Assembly (NCBI RefSeq): GCF_035046485.1
Contig: NC_085138.1
Coordinates: forward strand, 23,530,800-23,594,799
DNA length: 64,000 nucleotides
Origin: Aedes albopictus
Lineage: Eukaryota; Arthropoda; Insecta; Diptera; Culicidae
Direction of reading: 5' to 3'
How positions within the stretch are numbered: position 1 is the first letter of the stretch; each line of letters opens with the position of its first letter. The position numbers and the translations under genes were made by a program. This document shows positions 34,162-45,960 of the stretch, piece by piece. The notes under the pieces were generated by a model that made no database searches, was not told the origin of the DNA, and was given only the letters and a program-made list of their open reading frames with translations.

Positions 34162-34476
34162 GTGCAAAGCAAAGATAACCGTACACATCGCAGTTGCTAC
34201 TCCGTGATTGACCAGAACAATCGAAGTTGCACAGAGATCCAATGAATGGTGCTTGGGACTAGCTACACACTCTCAATGTGCACAATTGGAGAGTTCAATA
34301 TTTTAAAGCCAATAACGGCACCGGCCACGTCCTTACGGTCATCGCGAAATGGGAAGGAATGTTAGTTCGACAACCATTGTCACTAGAAACCGTGGAATCC
34401 ACAGCATCCCCACAGTTGTCTCGGGAAGGAGTATTTGTTAGTAGGGTACAGTAAGGTGTGGATTTTGGATCCACTA
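34162..34476 (+). other. Sequence between Feilai and the next element, probably retroelement remnant
   Basis: It continues the sequence that Feilai interrupted (frame VQSKDNRTHRSCYSVIDQNN then stop). I recognise no further gag motifs in it, so its link to BEL/Pao rests on position only. Confidence 0.3.
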
Positions 34477-35827
34477 CCGTCGATGAGGGTGACAATGGGT
34501 CTGGGGGGGTGAGATTGGGTCAATACGGAGAAACATGAAATTTGAAATAGCTCATCAACTATCGCTAATTTATATTGAAAACTTTATATTATTTCAAAGA
34601 GGAGATGTTTTTACACGTCATGATGCAGTATAAGATGTTTTGCAATAATCGTTTTTTGTTAAATTTGTGGCTAAACTTATATGATGAAACTACTAGTAAA
34701 TCACTCTAAAAAAATGTCTCCTTCGTAATGTTTAACACAAGTACCTAACCATAAATTTTGTTATAAGTGGTTAGCTGTAGGTATTACCTGGTTGATGTAA
34801 TGAAAAAAGCGGGCTGTCATTGCTCTTTTTATTTAAAAACTCAATATTTTCGACCCTATGTCTAAATATTAAGAATGGGGGTGAGATTGGGTCAAGCAAG
34901 TTATCGAGTGCACATAACCTTAACTAAAAATTCAACTTGTTATCCAGTCCCCATTTGACGTTAGAGTGGTGCCATGTTCACCGTATCTTCATAAAAGCAC
35001 GCTTTCTTTCAAAAATATGTTGAGAAGTGTCAAACGAGTGTGTTAATACGTTTAGTGCCTATAACAATTTATAACAATACACCCATGCATTTGGACAGCT
35101 CCTCTAATCATCAGCTAATCTTTAGTGTACTGCAATATCGTAAGCTCACAAAATAGACTTAACATAATATTTGAACGACCCTCTATCTTGAGATGGAGTG
35201 ATTTGCTTTAGCAATATAGAGGCCAATGATCATGTACATAAGAGTTTATAACGGAGGGTTTGGTTAAACATTTCTTATGCAGTATACTAAAACTATCATG
35301 TTTTTTTTTTACAATAAACCTTTCAATGCGCCCCTCCCTCATTGTAATCCCCCCTCCTCTGATGGATGTTTCAACTCTTAATGAGGATGATTATGATGGC
35401 TAAAAATGATGATTCAGTATACAAACGTTATTTTATCAAATTTCAACCATTTTTCGGTTGTATTAGCCCTTTTAGGTGGATTAGTCATCTTTTAAAATTA
35501 CCTAAGTTTTTATTCGTCATGATAACATTGTGTTTTAAGTAGGTTTACTAGATATGATCAATAAAATTAACTTATATTCTTAGATAGGTGATTTCGAATA
35601 CTTTGACCCATTCTCACCCCCTCTAAGGGGTGAGATTGGGTCAATTTTCAATCATTTGTAGTTTAGTAAGCAATTCATATAACGTGATACTTTCTTGCTA
35701 AACTATCATTACCACATAGGAGAGTATACATACCAAATAAAAAGTTATTCCGACTTCAATTGCATTTACTATTTAACAAACAATCTTTGAGTATCCTTTT
35801 TTGACCCATTCTCACCCCCAACGACGG
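34477..35827. mobile_element. TIR element of 1.35 kb with GGGTGAGATTGGGTCAA motifs
   Basis: The left end CCGTCGATGAGGGTGACAAT and the reverse complement of the right end CCGTCGTTGGGGGTGAGAAT agree at 17 of 20 bases. TA lies directly outside both ends (34475-34476 and 35828-35829). GGGTGAGATTGGGTCAA recurs inside at about 34509, 34880 and 35629, and inverted near 35604 and 35802; the 35604/35629 pair forms a palindrome. The interior is AT-rich without a transposase frame. It is one of four elements here with this G-rich subterminal design. Confidence 0.8.
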
Positions 35828-36390
35828 TAGTTATATGAAAATACACGACATGGTCTACATCCCGATTATGATTTATTTGGTCGCGATAGTAAGGGTAATG
35901 CACATACGTCAACGATCGTTCTATATTAAACGCACTTTCCCACGACTGTTATTGCGCGCTTCTGATTTCGCATTCAATATTCGCGTCCCCATCACCGTAC
36001 CGGGAAAACCGACCGACTCATGGAAATAGTCGCGCGTTTCCCACAGTATTGAACTTAGAGTAAAGTGACCAGACATCCCGCGTTTCGCGGGACAGTCCCG
36101 CATTTTGACCAAAAGTCCCGCGACAAATTATGTCCCGCGAAATGTCCCGCGTTCATTTCAAATCGTAAAAATGTCCCGCGTTTAAAATAAAATCAACAAG
36201 CCTTCAAAATATTGTACTAACTTCAAAGCCAAAATAGTCAAATTGGTTTTGTACAGAGCACAAATCACATCAAACATATTAACGGAACTTTCAACATCAG
36301 AGTTCAAAAACTGAAAGATTTTTGCGAGAAAGTACATGAAGATTCTGGGTTACAGTAAAGTTTGATCTGTTGAAAGCTTTTTTAATCGAG

Positions 36391-37484
36391 GCTAAAATAT
36401 AAACGACTCATAAGAAAGTGATCATTCTTCATAAATAATTCCAAAAGTGCCAGTGAAGAAGCAGGGGTGTAAGCAATCATAAATTACAAAAGTTCCATAA
36501 ACAAATAAAAAAATGCATAAATAAATCAAAAGTTTCCATAAATAATTGATTTTTGAGCAATTAAAAAAGTCAAAAATGCAATGAATAAATCAACTGTTGC
36601 AATAAAAAAAGCCATTTTTCCCACCAAATAACTTCGAATTTTCCATAAATAAATCCGATTTTTCCATAATAAATTAGAAAATTCACAATAAAAAAATATC
36701 GAAAAAGCAATAAATAATTTAAAAAGTGCAATAAATAAAAAATAAATTATCAATAAATGTCAAAAAACAAGCAATAAACGTAAATGAATTTTGAACCAAA
36801 AAAATACATAGACCATGCGGCGAAGCCGCATAGAGGATTGAGGAACTGAGGCGGCAGAAGGCCGCCGAAGTTTCCGATATCCGATGCACCGCAACTGCAT
36901 CGTTTCAGTTCTAGGCAAACCACAGATCCAAGAATTTGCCCGGTATAATGCAAACATAGATGTTATCCCTTTTTTAGGTCCGACGAGCGATAGCGAGTTC
37001 GGACAGCAAGCTATTGCTCGGTAAATTGCAATCATAGTTAGGCAGGCTTTTCAGTCGTTACAGTCATATAAGTGCGATTCAGCATTTCACTGCCTCATAC
37101 TTTCCTGCATTTGTTTTTCATGGGAAATTTAGTCATTTTTTATTGCATTTTTTTAATTTTTTTATTGCTTATTCAATATTTTTTTATTGTGAATTTTCTA
37201 ATTTATTATGGAAAAATCGGATTTATTTATGGAAAATTCGAAGTTATTTGGTGGGAAAAATGGCTTTTTTATTGCAACAGTTGATTTATTCATTGCATTT
37301 TTGACTTTTTTAATTGCTCGAAAATCAATTATTTATGGAAACTTTTGATTTATTTATGCATTTTTTTATTTGTTTATGGAACTTTTGTAATTTATAACTG
37401 CTTACACCCCTGTTTCTTCACTGGGACTTTTCGAATTATTTATGGGAAATTTTGTATTTATTATGGAACGTTTAATTGTCTGCC
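36391..37484. mobile_element. Foldback element, 1.09 kb, inside the hAT element
   Basis: Inverted arms of roughly 370-390 bp flank a central spacer of about 330 bp. Over about 215 bp (36486-36700 against its partner near 37180-37395) I count only a handful of differences. The flanking 10-mer TTTAATCGAG is duplicated at 36381-36390 and 37485-37494. The arms are A-rich or T-rich reiterations of CCATAAATAAATC-type words. The spacer is GC-richer and non-coding. Duplication length of 9-10 bp plus long TIRs fits a MULE/foldback class, by inference. Confidence 0.85.
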
Positions 37485-37615
37485 TTTAATCGAGCGATAG
37501 CAGTCCCAGCATTTTTTTTTATTTTTGAAGAAAAAAATTCGAATATTTGGTTGATTTTTATGTACAGTTAGGCAGCATCATTTTACAGTTCGGTGAAGAA
37601 AATAGAGAGTGACAA

Positions 37616-37797
37616 TGTGGAGCGGACCTGGAGTGATGGTTAGAACACTTGACTATCACGCCGAGGACCTGGGATCGAATCCTACTCCCGACAAACTCAC
37701 AAAATGTGAGTTCTTCCTTCGGAAGGGAAGTAAAGCGTGGGTCCCGAGATGAACTAGCCCAGGGCTAAAAATCTCGTTAATACAGAAAGAAAAAAAA
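37616..37797 (+). mobile_element. tRNA-derived SINE, 182 bp, inside the hAT element
   Basis: The head has an A-box-like GATGGTTAGAACAC and a B box GGATCGAATCC at tRNA spacing, then a short body and an A-rich tail (CAGAAAGAAAAAAAA). A perfect 12-bp duplication AGAGAGTGACAA flanks it (37604-37615 and 37798-37809). It differs from Feilai in sequence and length, so it is a second SINE family. The strand follows the promoter and tail. Confidence 0.85.
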
Positions 37798-38879
37798 AGA
37801 GAGTGACAAGAGTACAATCACAAACGTCTGTGGTACAATTACAAAAGTAGTAAACGAAACTGTCTCAAGTTCAAACTTCAGGGCAGAAAACTACTTTTAT
37901 TACTATGCAAGTGCGCACTGCGCACAGTTAGACGAAAAATCTGGTGGGAAATCGTTGCCCGAAGTTAAAATCTTTCCATACCCAGTAAACTTTTATCGGA
38001 TATTTATTTTGAATGTGTTATTTTTTTCAAATGGGTGAATATCAAAACCTTCATTGACTGGCAGGCGGTTCAAACGAGTACGCTCGTAAATTAAATTCAT
38101 CCAATAAGTTAATCAATGTTGACAGAGAAGCATCCGAGCTACTTAAGGAAATAGTAGGCAAATGACAAAATTGGACAAGCAGAAGCTAGATTGGTTAACA
38201 TTTTCAGGCACTTTTAGGGTAATAATAATCTCAAAAAATTGTAGAGTTTACGTCATGCTTGTCAGCCAAAAATGCTGTAATAAACGGTTTTTGTTTCAGT
38301 TGTGTACTAAGTTTGAACCACCTTAATTTTAATTTTGAAAGCAGTTGAGAGTTGCAATATTAAAACCATTTTTGACATCATTTAATTATCAGGTTTCATT
38401 TGAAGACTGTAGAAAAAATGTTTATGAGTTTGTCCCACTTCTGCGAAGCTCACAACGCAGAAAGATATGCTTGGTAGAAGAAATGAGTGCTTCGTATTCT
38501 ACGAACAAAAAAAAACGTATTCGTTAACAAAATCAAAAAAAAAAATATAATTTCACCTTACAGCTCCTTGGAGCTCCGATCATCTGGTCACTTTAACTTA
38601 GAGTATACGGAGAATAAACTAAGCTTGAAGATAGCTATTTTCGAATTATGTTTTTTATTAAGAGTAGTCCCATGTGTTACCTGTGATCGACAGCCGTTGA
38701 GATAATTAAGCCAATTATTTGAAATTTGCTCAATTATTGTTGTGAACTGCAATCACTTTCTTCTAACATTTTTATCGCTTCAATATTAGGCCTGCAACAG
38801 AACTACAGGATAAATTTGTAGATATTACAGACTCCAGGAGTCCTCATGAAAACGCATTTGCGAAATTACCCCAACTCTA

Positions 38880-39200
38880 GTATGTAAAGAAAAAAAACTC
38901 GAAGTGATCTCACCCAGTTCCATGTCGTCGGATGACCGCAACGACTCCTTAACTCAATTTTCTGCAATACTGTTTGCTACCAAACGTGCATCCATTTTTA
39001 TCACTTCACGAGGAAGGACAATGTGCACCTGCGCCAAACACTTGTCACTTTTCACTTTTCCTTCGAACAATGCAACGCGACCGAGATTTTCATCGCAACT
39101 GCCGCAAACACGCATCACTTTTCTTTTTTTTTTTCGCCGAACAATGCAACCCGATCGAGTTCCCCATCGTAATTTAGTTTTTCTGTATCCTCCATAAAAT
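38880..39200. repeat. Imperfect direct duplication of about 70 bp
   Basis: CACTTTTC with T-runs and then CGAACAATGCAACxCGAxCGAG occurs at about 39048 and 39115. Frames on both strands across it are unrecognised. Confidence 0.5.
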
Positions 39201-39429
39201 AAGAAAAAGAACATAAAGTTATTATGTAACGACTTGTACGAATCTGCAATATGATTCCATAGGAATCCCATCAGAAAACAGCACTGACAGCATGTTTTAA
39301 TACTTGCTCTCAAGAAAAAGGGAGATTGCTACGTTCGCGTTTTTTTTTTCATAATTTATGGCACCACTCAAAACTCTCTGAAAACCCCAAATCCCAGGAG
39401 CGAAACGGATTGAGTAGGAGTGCATGCTA

Positions 39430-41328
39430 GGGGATCCTGGGGTAATACGCACCCCTGGGGCAAAATGCCTTCTCGCTATTTCGTTATACAATTGATGTTT
39501 CCTTCCGATTCAAGCAAACTAGACGTAATATTGAGCCGCTCAAGCCCAAGAATGACTAGAATATTCGGATGAAAAGCTTGGAAATCGATGATTTTCCACA
39601 TTTGGAAAGATTGTCTAATTTGATGCGCGCGGAATTTAAGCAATTGTGCGCTGATTATATGAAATCAACCCATTAACTACCATCCGCCTCCTTCACCATC
39701 AACTGCAGCCGTAAATAGTTGAATGGAGTCAAAGCGGAAAATGCCAGAGGTCGTTTTGCCCCACCTAAAGGTGCGTATTGCCCCCAACAGTTTTTCAGCA
39801 CCTAAAGTGTAACACTTTTTTATGTTGTTAATTTGATCAGGTAAATGTGATATCTCGCGGGCCAAAAGTTAGAGCCTCTTAGTCAAAGTATTAAACTACC
39901 CGAGCAGAGGAAAATATCAAAATAATAACAACGGAATTACAAAACCTGTTTTTATATCTCGGTTTGTTATTATTAACTTATTAAGTCATCACCGTTCCAT
40001 AACATGTTCTGTTGGGCAATCTTATTTTGTTATGATCGTGCTCTTGGTATATTTTCTTTAAATTACATTTCAATAACATGTTTTGTTGTAGCACAAGTTC
40101 AGTTATTATTGTGTCATTGAGACTAGTACAAATATTTGATCATTAATATTACAACATAACTAGCTTTGCAATCAAAACTACACCATTCGAGATTTTCGTT
40201 GTTCACAGCATTCCGTGAGGAACTGTAAGAGAAAATATTATTTTGTCATCAGTTCCTCTTCTTACTGACATTACGTTACAGTGCCAACTTATCAGCCTTT
40301 TGTTTTATAAGAACTTTTAAAAGTATACCTGTTTTTTTGTCCCAGTTTCAGGTAGGTATGAATACGAAAATAGAGAGTGTTAGCCATTTTATGAAACATT
40401 TTGGATCAACTGGTGGAATTCAACGACGAACAACACATTTTCGACACAAATGTAAAAAAAATAAGTCATCAAGAACTCCATTGATTATTTTTAGACATTT
40501 TATTTTTATTGATTTCACTGCATCGAGCCCACTTAGATTAACCCTTCAGCACGCGCGCTGTTGAAAAAAGTACAACACTACTGAAAAACTTCGCTCGACG
40601 TAAACAACGCGAGCGCGGTGCAGTTTCGGTTGCTTAATGGCGCGCGTCCTGAAAGGTTAACTAGGATGAATGTGTCAATCAATGAGGTAATAATGTAAAT
40701 TAATCTTATAAACAATGAACCAACTAATAAAGGGTTTCAAAACGACGGTAGTTTTTCATCGTAAGTTGTTTGGAAAATAAACGAGAACTATTGTTTCTCT
40801 CTGTTTTCGATAAGAAATCACTTGCGACAACAGTAGCGTCCCAATTATGAATGAAACATTTAACAACAGATCCTGTTGTTGCGTATCCCATTGAATGCAT
40901 ATGGGACTTTGGAGGAGTTCTTATCCGCAACAGAAGAAAAAGCAAATTTTGTTTTCAGATTGTTATCAATAACTTATTCATATCTAAATTTGTTATTGAA
41001 ATATTTTCAAAATTCACTGTTATTAAGTTGTTATTGAAACTAACAAAACATGTTATTAAACAGGTCTTCCAGGAACATTTTTTAGTTATAATATTTGTTG
41101 TTTTGCCGCTTATGACAGACAAGTTTATAACAGGATATGTTATGTAAATAACATGAAAATAACTCTTTCCGCTACTCAGTTATTTTTCCAAAATAACACA
41201 TTTTATTATGCTGTTGCTATTCCCTTCTGCTCGGGTATCTTTTAAAACGCAACACACCCATAACATCATCTTAATTTTAGTTATTTCACGACGTTTGCTT
41301 AGGGGGTGCATATTACCCCACCTTCCCC
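39430..41328. mobile_element. TIR element (GGGGATCC/GGGGAAGG ends), interrupted
   Basis: The left GGGGATCCTGGGGTAATACG and the reverse complement of the right GGGGAAGGTGGGGTAATATG agree at 15-16 of 20 bases. TA lies outside both ends (39428-39429 and 41329-41330). An inverted internal copy of the subterminal block (GTTTTGCCCCACCTAAAGG, GTGCGTATTGCCCCC) lies near 39750-39785. The element is split by a second TIR element at 39899-41235, leaving about 560 bp of its own. Non-coding. Confidence 0.8.
39899..41235. mobile_element. TIR element (CCCGAGCAG family), 1.34 kb, nested
   Basis: The left CCCGAGCAGAGGAAAATATC and the reverse complement of the right CCCGAGCAGAAGGGAATAGC agree at 15-16 of 20 bases. 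TA lies at 39897-39898 and 41236-41237. It is the same family as 10772-11261, with an AT-rich interior of TTATTA/AATAACA words and no transposase frame. Its insertion postdates the surrounding 39430-41328 element. Confidence 0.82.
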
Positions 41329-41630
41329 TACGTGAGATGGCTCACACCTTAGCGGTACGGATCGCAATAGGGTTCGCGGCTTCAACTCTGAGCTAGAAAG
41401 AGAATACTCGGATCACGCTCCACGTAGCGATTGATGATTGGTGTTTTATTATCTATTGTCTACATGAAGATCATCCGATATATCATACGATAAACAGTGG
41501 ATATGTAAATCAGACCGCGGGCCTAGATGTAGCAAATTTTGTGTGACACCGTTGAATCAGTTTCTTGATGTCGAGCAAGTCAGACGTCCTCTAGTGACTA
41601 AGTTCTTTCTAACTACTGTAGCTGCTGCCT

Positions 41631-41695
41631 TGGCTGCTGCTGTTTCTGGGGGTGGTGATGCCACCCGCCACCCCATGCAGCAACGGCAGCAGCAG
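41631..41695. ncRNA. miRNA-precursor-like hairpin (candidate)
   Basis: CTGCTGCTG ... CTG ... GGGGTGG pairs with CCACCCC ... CAG ... GCAGCAGCAG around a loop TGATGCCACCCG, giving a roughly 65-nt imperfect hairpin with small bulges. CAG/CTG richness makes such pairing easy by chance, and no seed of a known family is recognised. Low confidence. Confidence 0.2.
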
Positions 41696-41989
41696 TGCTG
41701 CTGATAAAACAAAACAAAAAGCCGTTCGTTGGATCACTATTCGGTAATAAATCAATAACTTTTTCCACCAAGATCCAATTGTTTTGCGGTCTTCGAAGAA
41801 AAGTTTCATAAATGATTTTCCTACAAAAAGCGTCGATCGATTTGAATTAAGGAGACAAGGGGCGACCTCTGGGAATTTTTATCTGAAAGTGTAACTTTTC
41901 CCATAGAAAATCCTATGCAAACTTTAAACCGCTTGCGCTAAATTATAGTTTCACCGATTGCGCTGAAATTTTGTACAGTTCATCCTAAA

Positions 41990-42800
41990 TGGGATCTAAA
42001 AAGTCGACTGGAGCGAGGATTTATTTTTTTCCATACTACTGTGCGCGCGTGTAGCTGCTTTTTGCATTTGTTGTCACGTTTGTTTCGATTCCGCGTAACC
42101 TTCAATTTGAACAGTGAAAAATGGACTAACTAATGCGCTACGCCATCCAGACAGTAAATAGAAGAAAAAATATTCTTCAAAAATGATTCGGGTGAAAATC
42201 TTTCACGACTTTAGTGAATATCACGTAAACTTGGATCTGAGGATGAAGAAAAGCCGTGTAAAGTGAAGTATTTGATTGTGCCGCGAGTGGATTCGAGCTG
42301 CGGAAATGAAATTAAATCAGTATGTGGTCCAGTGGCCGTTGCGAGTGTGGCGTATTCCATTGCAAGGAACGCGAATCGTTCGCGGTCAGAATACAGATTT
42401 ATTACGCAGACGACGAAAATCTATAGAAACTAAGGAGTATTTTCGGAACCAGAAAGCCAGCTGATTTGGAAAGAGGACAAGAAGCCCTGTTGGGGAAAAA
42501 CTTAATGAGTAAAGGCATGCTGTATGGGCAACAGTGACGCCGTGCACTACTGTACTTAAGATATTAGTGAAAAGCTTGGAATTTTCTGGAGGGCAATATT
42601 GCATCAATGGCGATTTCCCGAAGTAACTTGTTTTTGTTACGTCACAGCTCCTCAACTCCTAGAAATCAGTCTTTTGTATCATTTCAGAGAGCGAGCAAAG
42701 GCGCTTAAACCTATGCACAAGGGCCAGGACACGGACCAAATTCCTGTGTTCCATCCCAGGATTTCAAGGACTATGGGGTGACATTTACCTTCTTAGCAAC
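41990..42800. other. Unique DNA with short frames, no gene supported
   Basis: Balanced composition and no strong repeats. Frames of 60-89 codons lie on both strands and have no recognisable motif. It could hold an untranslated exon, but nothing supports it directly. Confidence 0.3.
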
Positions 42801-43060
42801 GTCACCCCCACCGATTTTTCACGTATTTGGCTTTCTATATAAAACTGGACGGTTGGTACGAGATGTCCTCGCCTTTATGATTTTATTGTAGAATTTATAA
42901 CGCTGCACAGTAGGCCTGGCCGCTTTAATGCTTGTAATTCATTTTCGATGTATTGCAAGCATTAGTAATGACAAGAAAAATGGTAGAAGTAGTCGATTCT
43001 ATCATTTTTCAGGATTCTTTCAATGAATGGCTGTGTATGTGTAGACTAGAATAAGTAAAT

Positions 43061-43133
43061 TATTGAACTGGAATCGAACACTGGTCCGCTGATTGAGAGG
43101 CAAGGACCTCTCGGCCATATCACCGAGTTGACA
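43061..43133 (-). mobile_element. tRNA-derived promoter remnant (minus strand)
   Basis: On the minus strand TGGCCGAGAGG is a perfect A box, and TGTTCGATTCC, about 35 nt later, is a near-perfect B box with the flanking T-stem CAGTG/CCAGT weakened. The variable region resembles class II (Leu/Ser-type) tRNAs. The acceptor stem is not convincing, so it is a SINE head or tRNA pseudogene and not a functional tRNA. Confidence 0.5.
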
Positions 43134-43289
43134 GACAGATGATAAATGTGAAACTGTTTCTACGTGCCTGATCAGACAGGTTTGTTGACATCTTGTGCCA
43201 CTAACTCGAATTTACAGGACAGATGAGTCATATTTACCATTCACTTAACCAAACACCGTCTGTAACAAACGTAGGGACAATGGAAATTC

Positions 43290-43390
43290 GCGATTTTGCG
43301 GAAGCCGCGAAATCCGCGAAATTGGGCCTTAATCGCGAAATTTGAAATATCCCACGAAATGCTGCGATTGATCCAAGAAACCCTTATTCT
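43290..43390. repeat. CGCGAAAT-rich simple repeat
   Basis: GCGAAATCCGCGAAATTGGG and TTCGCGATTTTGCGG iterate CGCGAAAT in both orientations over about 90 bp. Confidence 0.6.
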
Positions 43391-43729
43391 CTCTCTTCCT
43401 TACCTACGCGGTACGCCCGTTATGGATGACTTCGAGAAGGGGGCGGATGACCGTACATAAATTGAGTACTCTCTATTCTCTGTTGGTTAACGTTTCCCCA
43501 AGTACCGCCTTAAGTTGTGTTAAGTCCCCTGGAAGCTTGGGTCCTGGTAAGTACTTCAAACTACCCGTGGGGCTCAAGTTCGGCTTAGATGTGAAGTGCT
43601 GAATGGCAATTCAGCCAACAGCTAATTTTTGGCCAACAAGGAAAGAACCAGATTACCTAGGTATATATCCTTCGCGTATGCCTTCGTCATTCTTCGCCAC
43701 ATTTTAAAGTACCCATAAAAATTTTCCAC

Positions 43730-44500
43730 ATCATTGACTTACAACGCATCGCCGGCATGGCTGTGAGCCGAGCCGCCGACCAACAAACAGACGGCTATTT
43801 GCTAATGCGGCAGTAAGTTGTCATAAACGGCACTGTCGTTGTCGTCGTTGTTGCTCCAACGAACGAACGAACGCATCTCGTGCCATTTCTCCTCCCCCGC
43901 CACACAGAGGGTGTAAGGGATCCTCCCTGAGCACTGAAGACGTTGTTCGTTGTCAACTCGGAGGAAGGCTCTATGCACTTCTTGGCTTCAATGCGAAAAC
44001 GAGGTCGCCCTGCAAACCGCCGTAATTTATTGCTACTAATGAATTTTTATTTGCTGAATCCAATCGATTCGCCGTCACACACTGACTGTCGCCGTCATCG
44101 CCGTTCCGTCTTCATCGCGACCGGCCGGCCGACGGACGACGAACATGCTTTTCTTCCCGGGACCACAAAGGGGTCCCTTGGGTGAAAGCCGCGTTTGCCC
44201 ATTGTTCGGGCGAGGAGCATAACGACCAGCGCAGCAAGTTGGTTGGATTCCGAGTCAACGAGCTTTAGAGATTATCGCCAAAGGGAACCTGTCGTTTGTC
44301 CGCGGGAAGGCAGCCTCCGGCAGCAGCGGCGGTTGATAAGCGCAACGCGATCACCAAGCTTCTGCCCGACATGGCATGGATGGGAGAAGAATCTATTAAA
44401 CCATATCTCCAAGGAGCTGTCATTCGACGGAATGGACGAAATTGAGGTTATCGTTGGTGCAAGATCATAATTCGCTACACGACGACCGGTACAGCTTCAC
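43730..44500. promoter_or_regulatory. GC-richer unique island (candidate regulatory or untranslated)
   Basis: Contains a short GAAC reiteration (43860s), CGTAATTTATTGCTACTAAT and GAATTTTTATTTGCTGAATC within GC-rich DNA. Overlapping frames of 80-94 codons are in different phases. No domain. The right edge is cut by the TIR element at 44557. Confidence 0.25.
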
Positions 44501-45073
44501 AGGGCTGTCAACGATGGCCCAACGATGTGACAGCAAAGTGGAAATTCTCACTGGTAGGGGAAATGCGGGTAAGACCGTCAGGGTGGGTAAGCCCGTCACC
44601 CCAATGATTTTACCAGAAAACAGTTATTTAGTAGTTTTTTGGCCACACGCCTTATTTCGTTTTACCATTTTCACTCTTTCGAGACAAATTATACCAAAAT
44701 TGACCTGTCAAACACGAAATAAATAATCAAAACAAACGCACGCGTCATTGTATCAACGGCGGATGTAATATTTCGTCGGTAGAATTAAGCTTCTGGAATA
44801 CAAAAGAAGTACAAAAATTAACTTTCTTCAATCATGTATTCTCATCTGTACTATTCTTTAGTGCCAAGATTCATTGAATGGTCAGTTTCAACAATTATTC
44901 AGAAATTATGGTGTAATTTAAGAAAAGTGGCCTTTTCGGGTAAGCCCGTCAGTCATCGGCGGGGGTAACACCGTCATGCTCTTCGGATCACCGGATGTTT
45001 GTTGAACTGACTAGGCATTTCTATTTGATACCACGCAACTACAAACTGATGACCAACCAGGGAAATTTCTATA

Positions 45074-45241
45074 GGAGTCGCCCATAAATGACGTAGCATT
45101 TTATTGGGGAGGGGGGGGTGAGTTGGAGTCTCGAATTATGCTACTAGCTATGTATTACGTATTGGAAAACAGACTACGAGGGATGAAAGGGGGTGTCAAA
45201 AATCGTCAAAAAAAAATGCTACGTCATTTATGGGCGACCCC
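45074..45241. mobile_element. 168-bp MITE with GTCGCCCATAAATGACG TIRs
   Basis: The arms share GTCGCCCATAAATGACGTAG plus CATTTT in inverted orientation, with one difference near the tip. ATA lies on both outer sides (45071-45073 and 45242-45244), a possible 3-bp duplication. The short interior is G-rich and non-coding. Nested in the 44557-46285 element. Confidence 0.82.
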
Positions 45242-45394
45242 ATATGGGTTTCTCCTGGGATTCCTGTGGGTTTTTTCTAAGGCTTCTTTCAGTAATTCCT
45301 ACGGTTTATCCAACTAAATCTACTAAGATTTCTCCCGGAGTTCCTGCTTGGACTCTTCCTGTTCCTTCTAGACCTTGTAAGTTATTATTTTTTC

Positions 45395-45960
45395 AGCGAT
45401 TGCAAATTCACTAGCGCCGCCTAGTGGCAGAATTCCGAAACACGTGTCCCGTTTTATGTAAGTCTATGCGATCAACTATGATCAACTTTGCCGAAGACAC
45501 CAAATCATTGGATTCTGAGATATGAGGTTTGGAAAATTTACATGCTCACTAGCGCCGCCCACTGGAGAAATTTCGAACTTTGTAACCCATCATCTGTAAG
45601 TTATTAGCGTATCTAATATTTTTTTCTGAAGACACTATTTCTAATTATCAGGGTCTTGAGCAGTCGCATATCGTAACGTTTGCTTGACAACCTAGTGCAA
45701 TTTAGCATCAAACTGTTGGTGGCGCCTCTGGCGGCCAAGTTACCAACTAATCATATGAACCGAAGTTCTAAATGGTAGATCTTTTTAAACCCTAAAACTT
45801 TGCCGAAGAAAGTATTGCGCCATCTCTTAACACACCCGGGATAATTGGCCACACCCCCAAAAAGCACAAATCCCCAAATTCCAAATTAGTCTCCCATTAA
45901 GCGAATTCCAATTGCGACCCCGACCAGTGATTTTACAAGAGTATCGACTGTAGAATGATT
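45395..45960. repeat. Dispersed repeat, second copy of the window-start family
   Basis: Its left half matches the reverse complement of 20-90 (CACTAGCGCCGCCTAGTGGC). Its right half matches 190-350 in direct orientation (TCTTAACACACCCGGGATAA, GGCCACACCCCCAAAA, TATCGACTGTA). The composite orientation differs from the first copy, so a rearrangement separates them. Confidence 0.65.

Larger units (their letters stand above)
36061..38595. mobile_element. hAT-type element, 2.5 kb, non-autonomous, with two nested insertions
   Basis: The left end TAAAGTGACCAGACATC and the reverse complement of the right end TAAAGTGACCAGATGATC form a short TIR. A perfect 8-bp target-site duplication ACTTAGAG flanks it (36053-36060 and 38596-38603), the hAT signature. 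GTCCCGCG-like words repeat about six times within 110 bp of the left end, like hAT subterminal transposase sites. It contains a foldback element (36391-37484) and a SINE (37616-37797). Without them about 1.25 kb remain, with no transposase frame. Confidence 0.85.

Noticed and set aside
43061..43133. Functional class II tRNA gene on the minus strand
   Set aside because: A and B boxes are good, but no acceptor stem or anticodon arm pairs convincingly.
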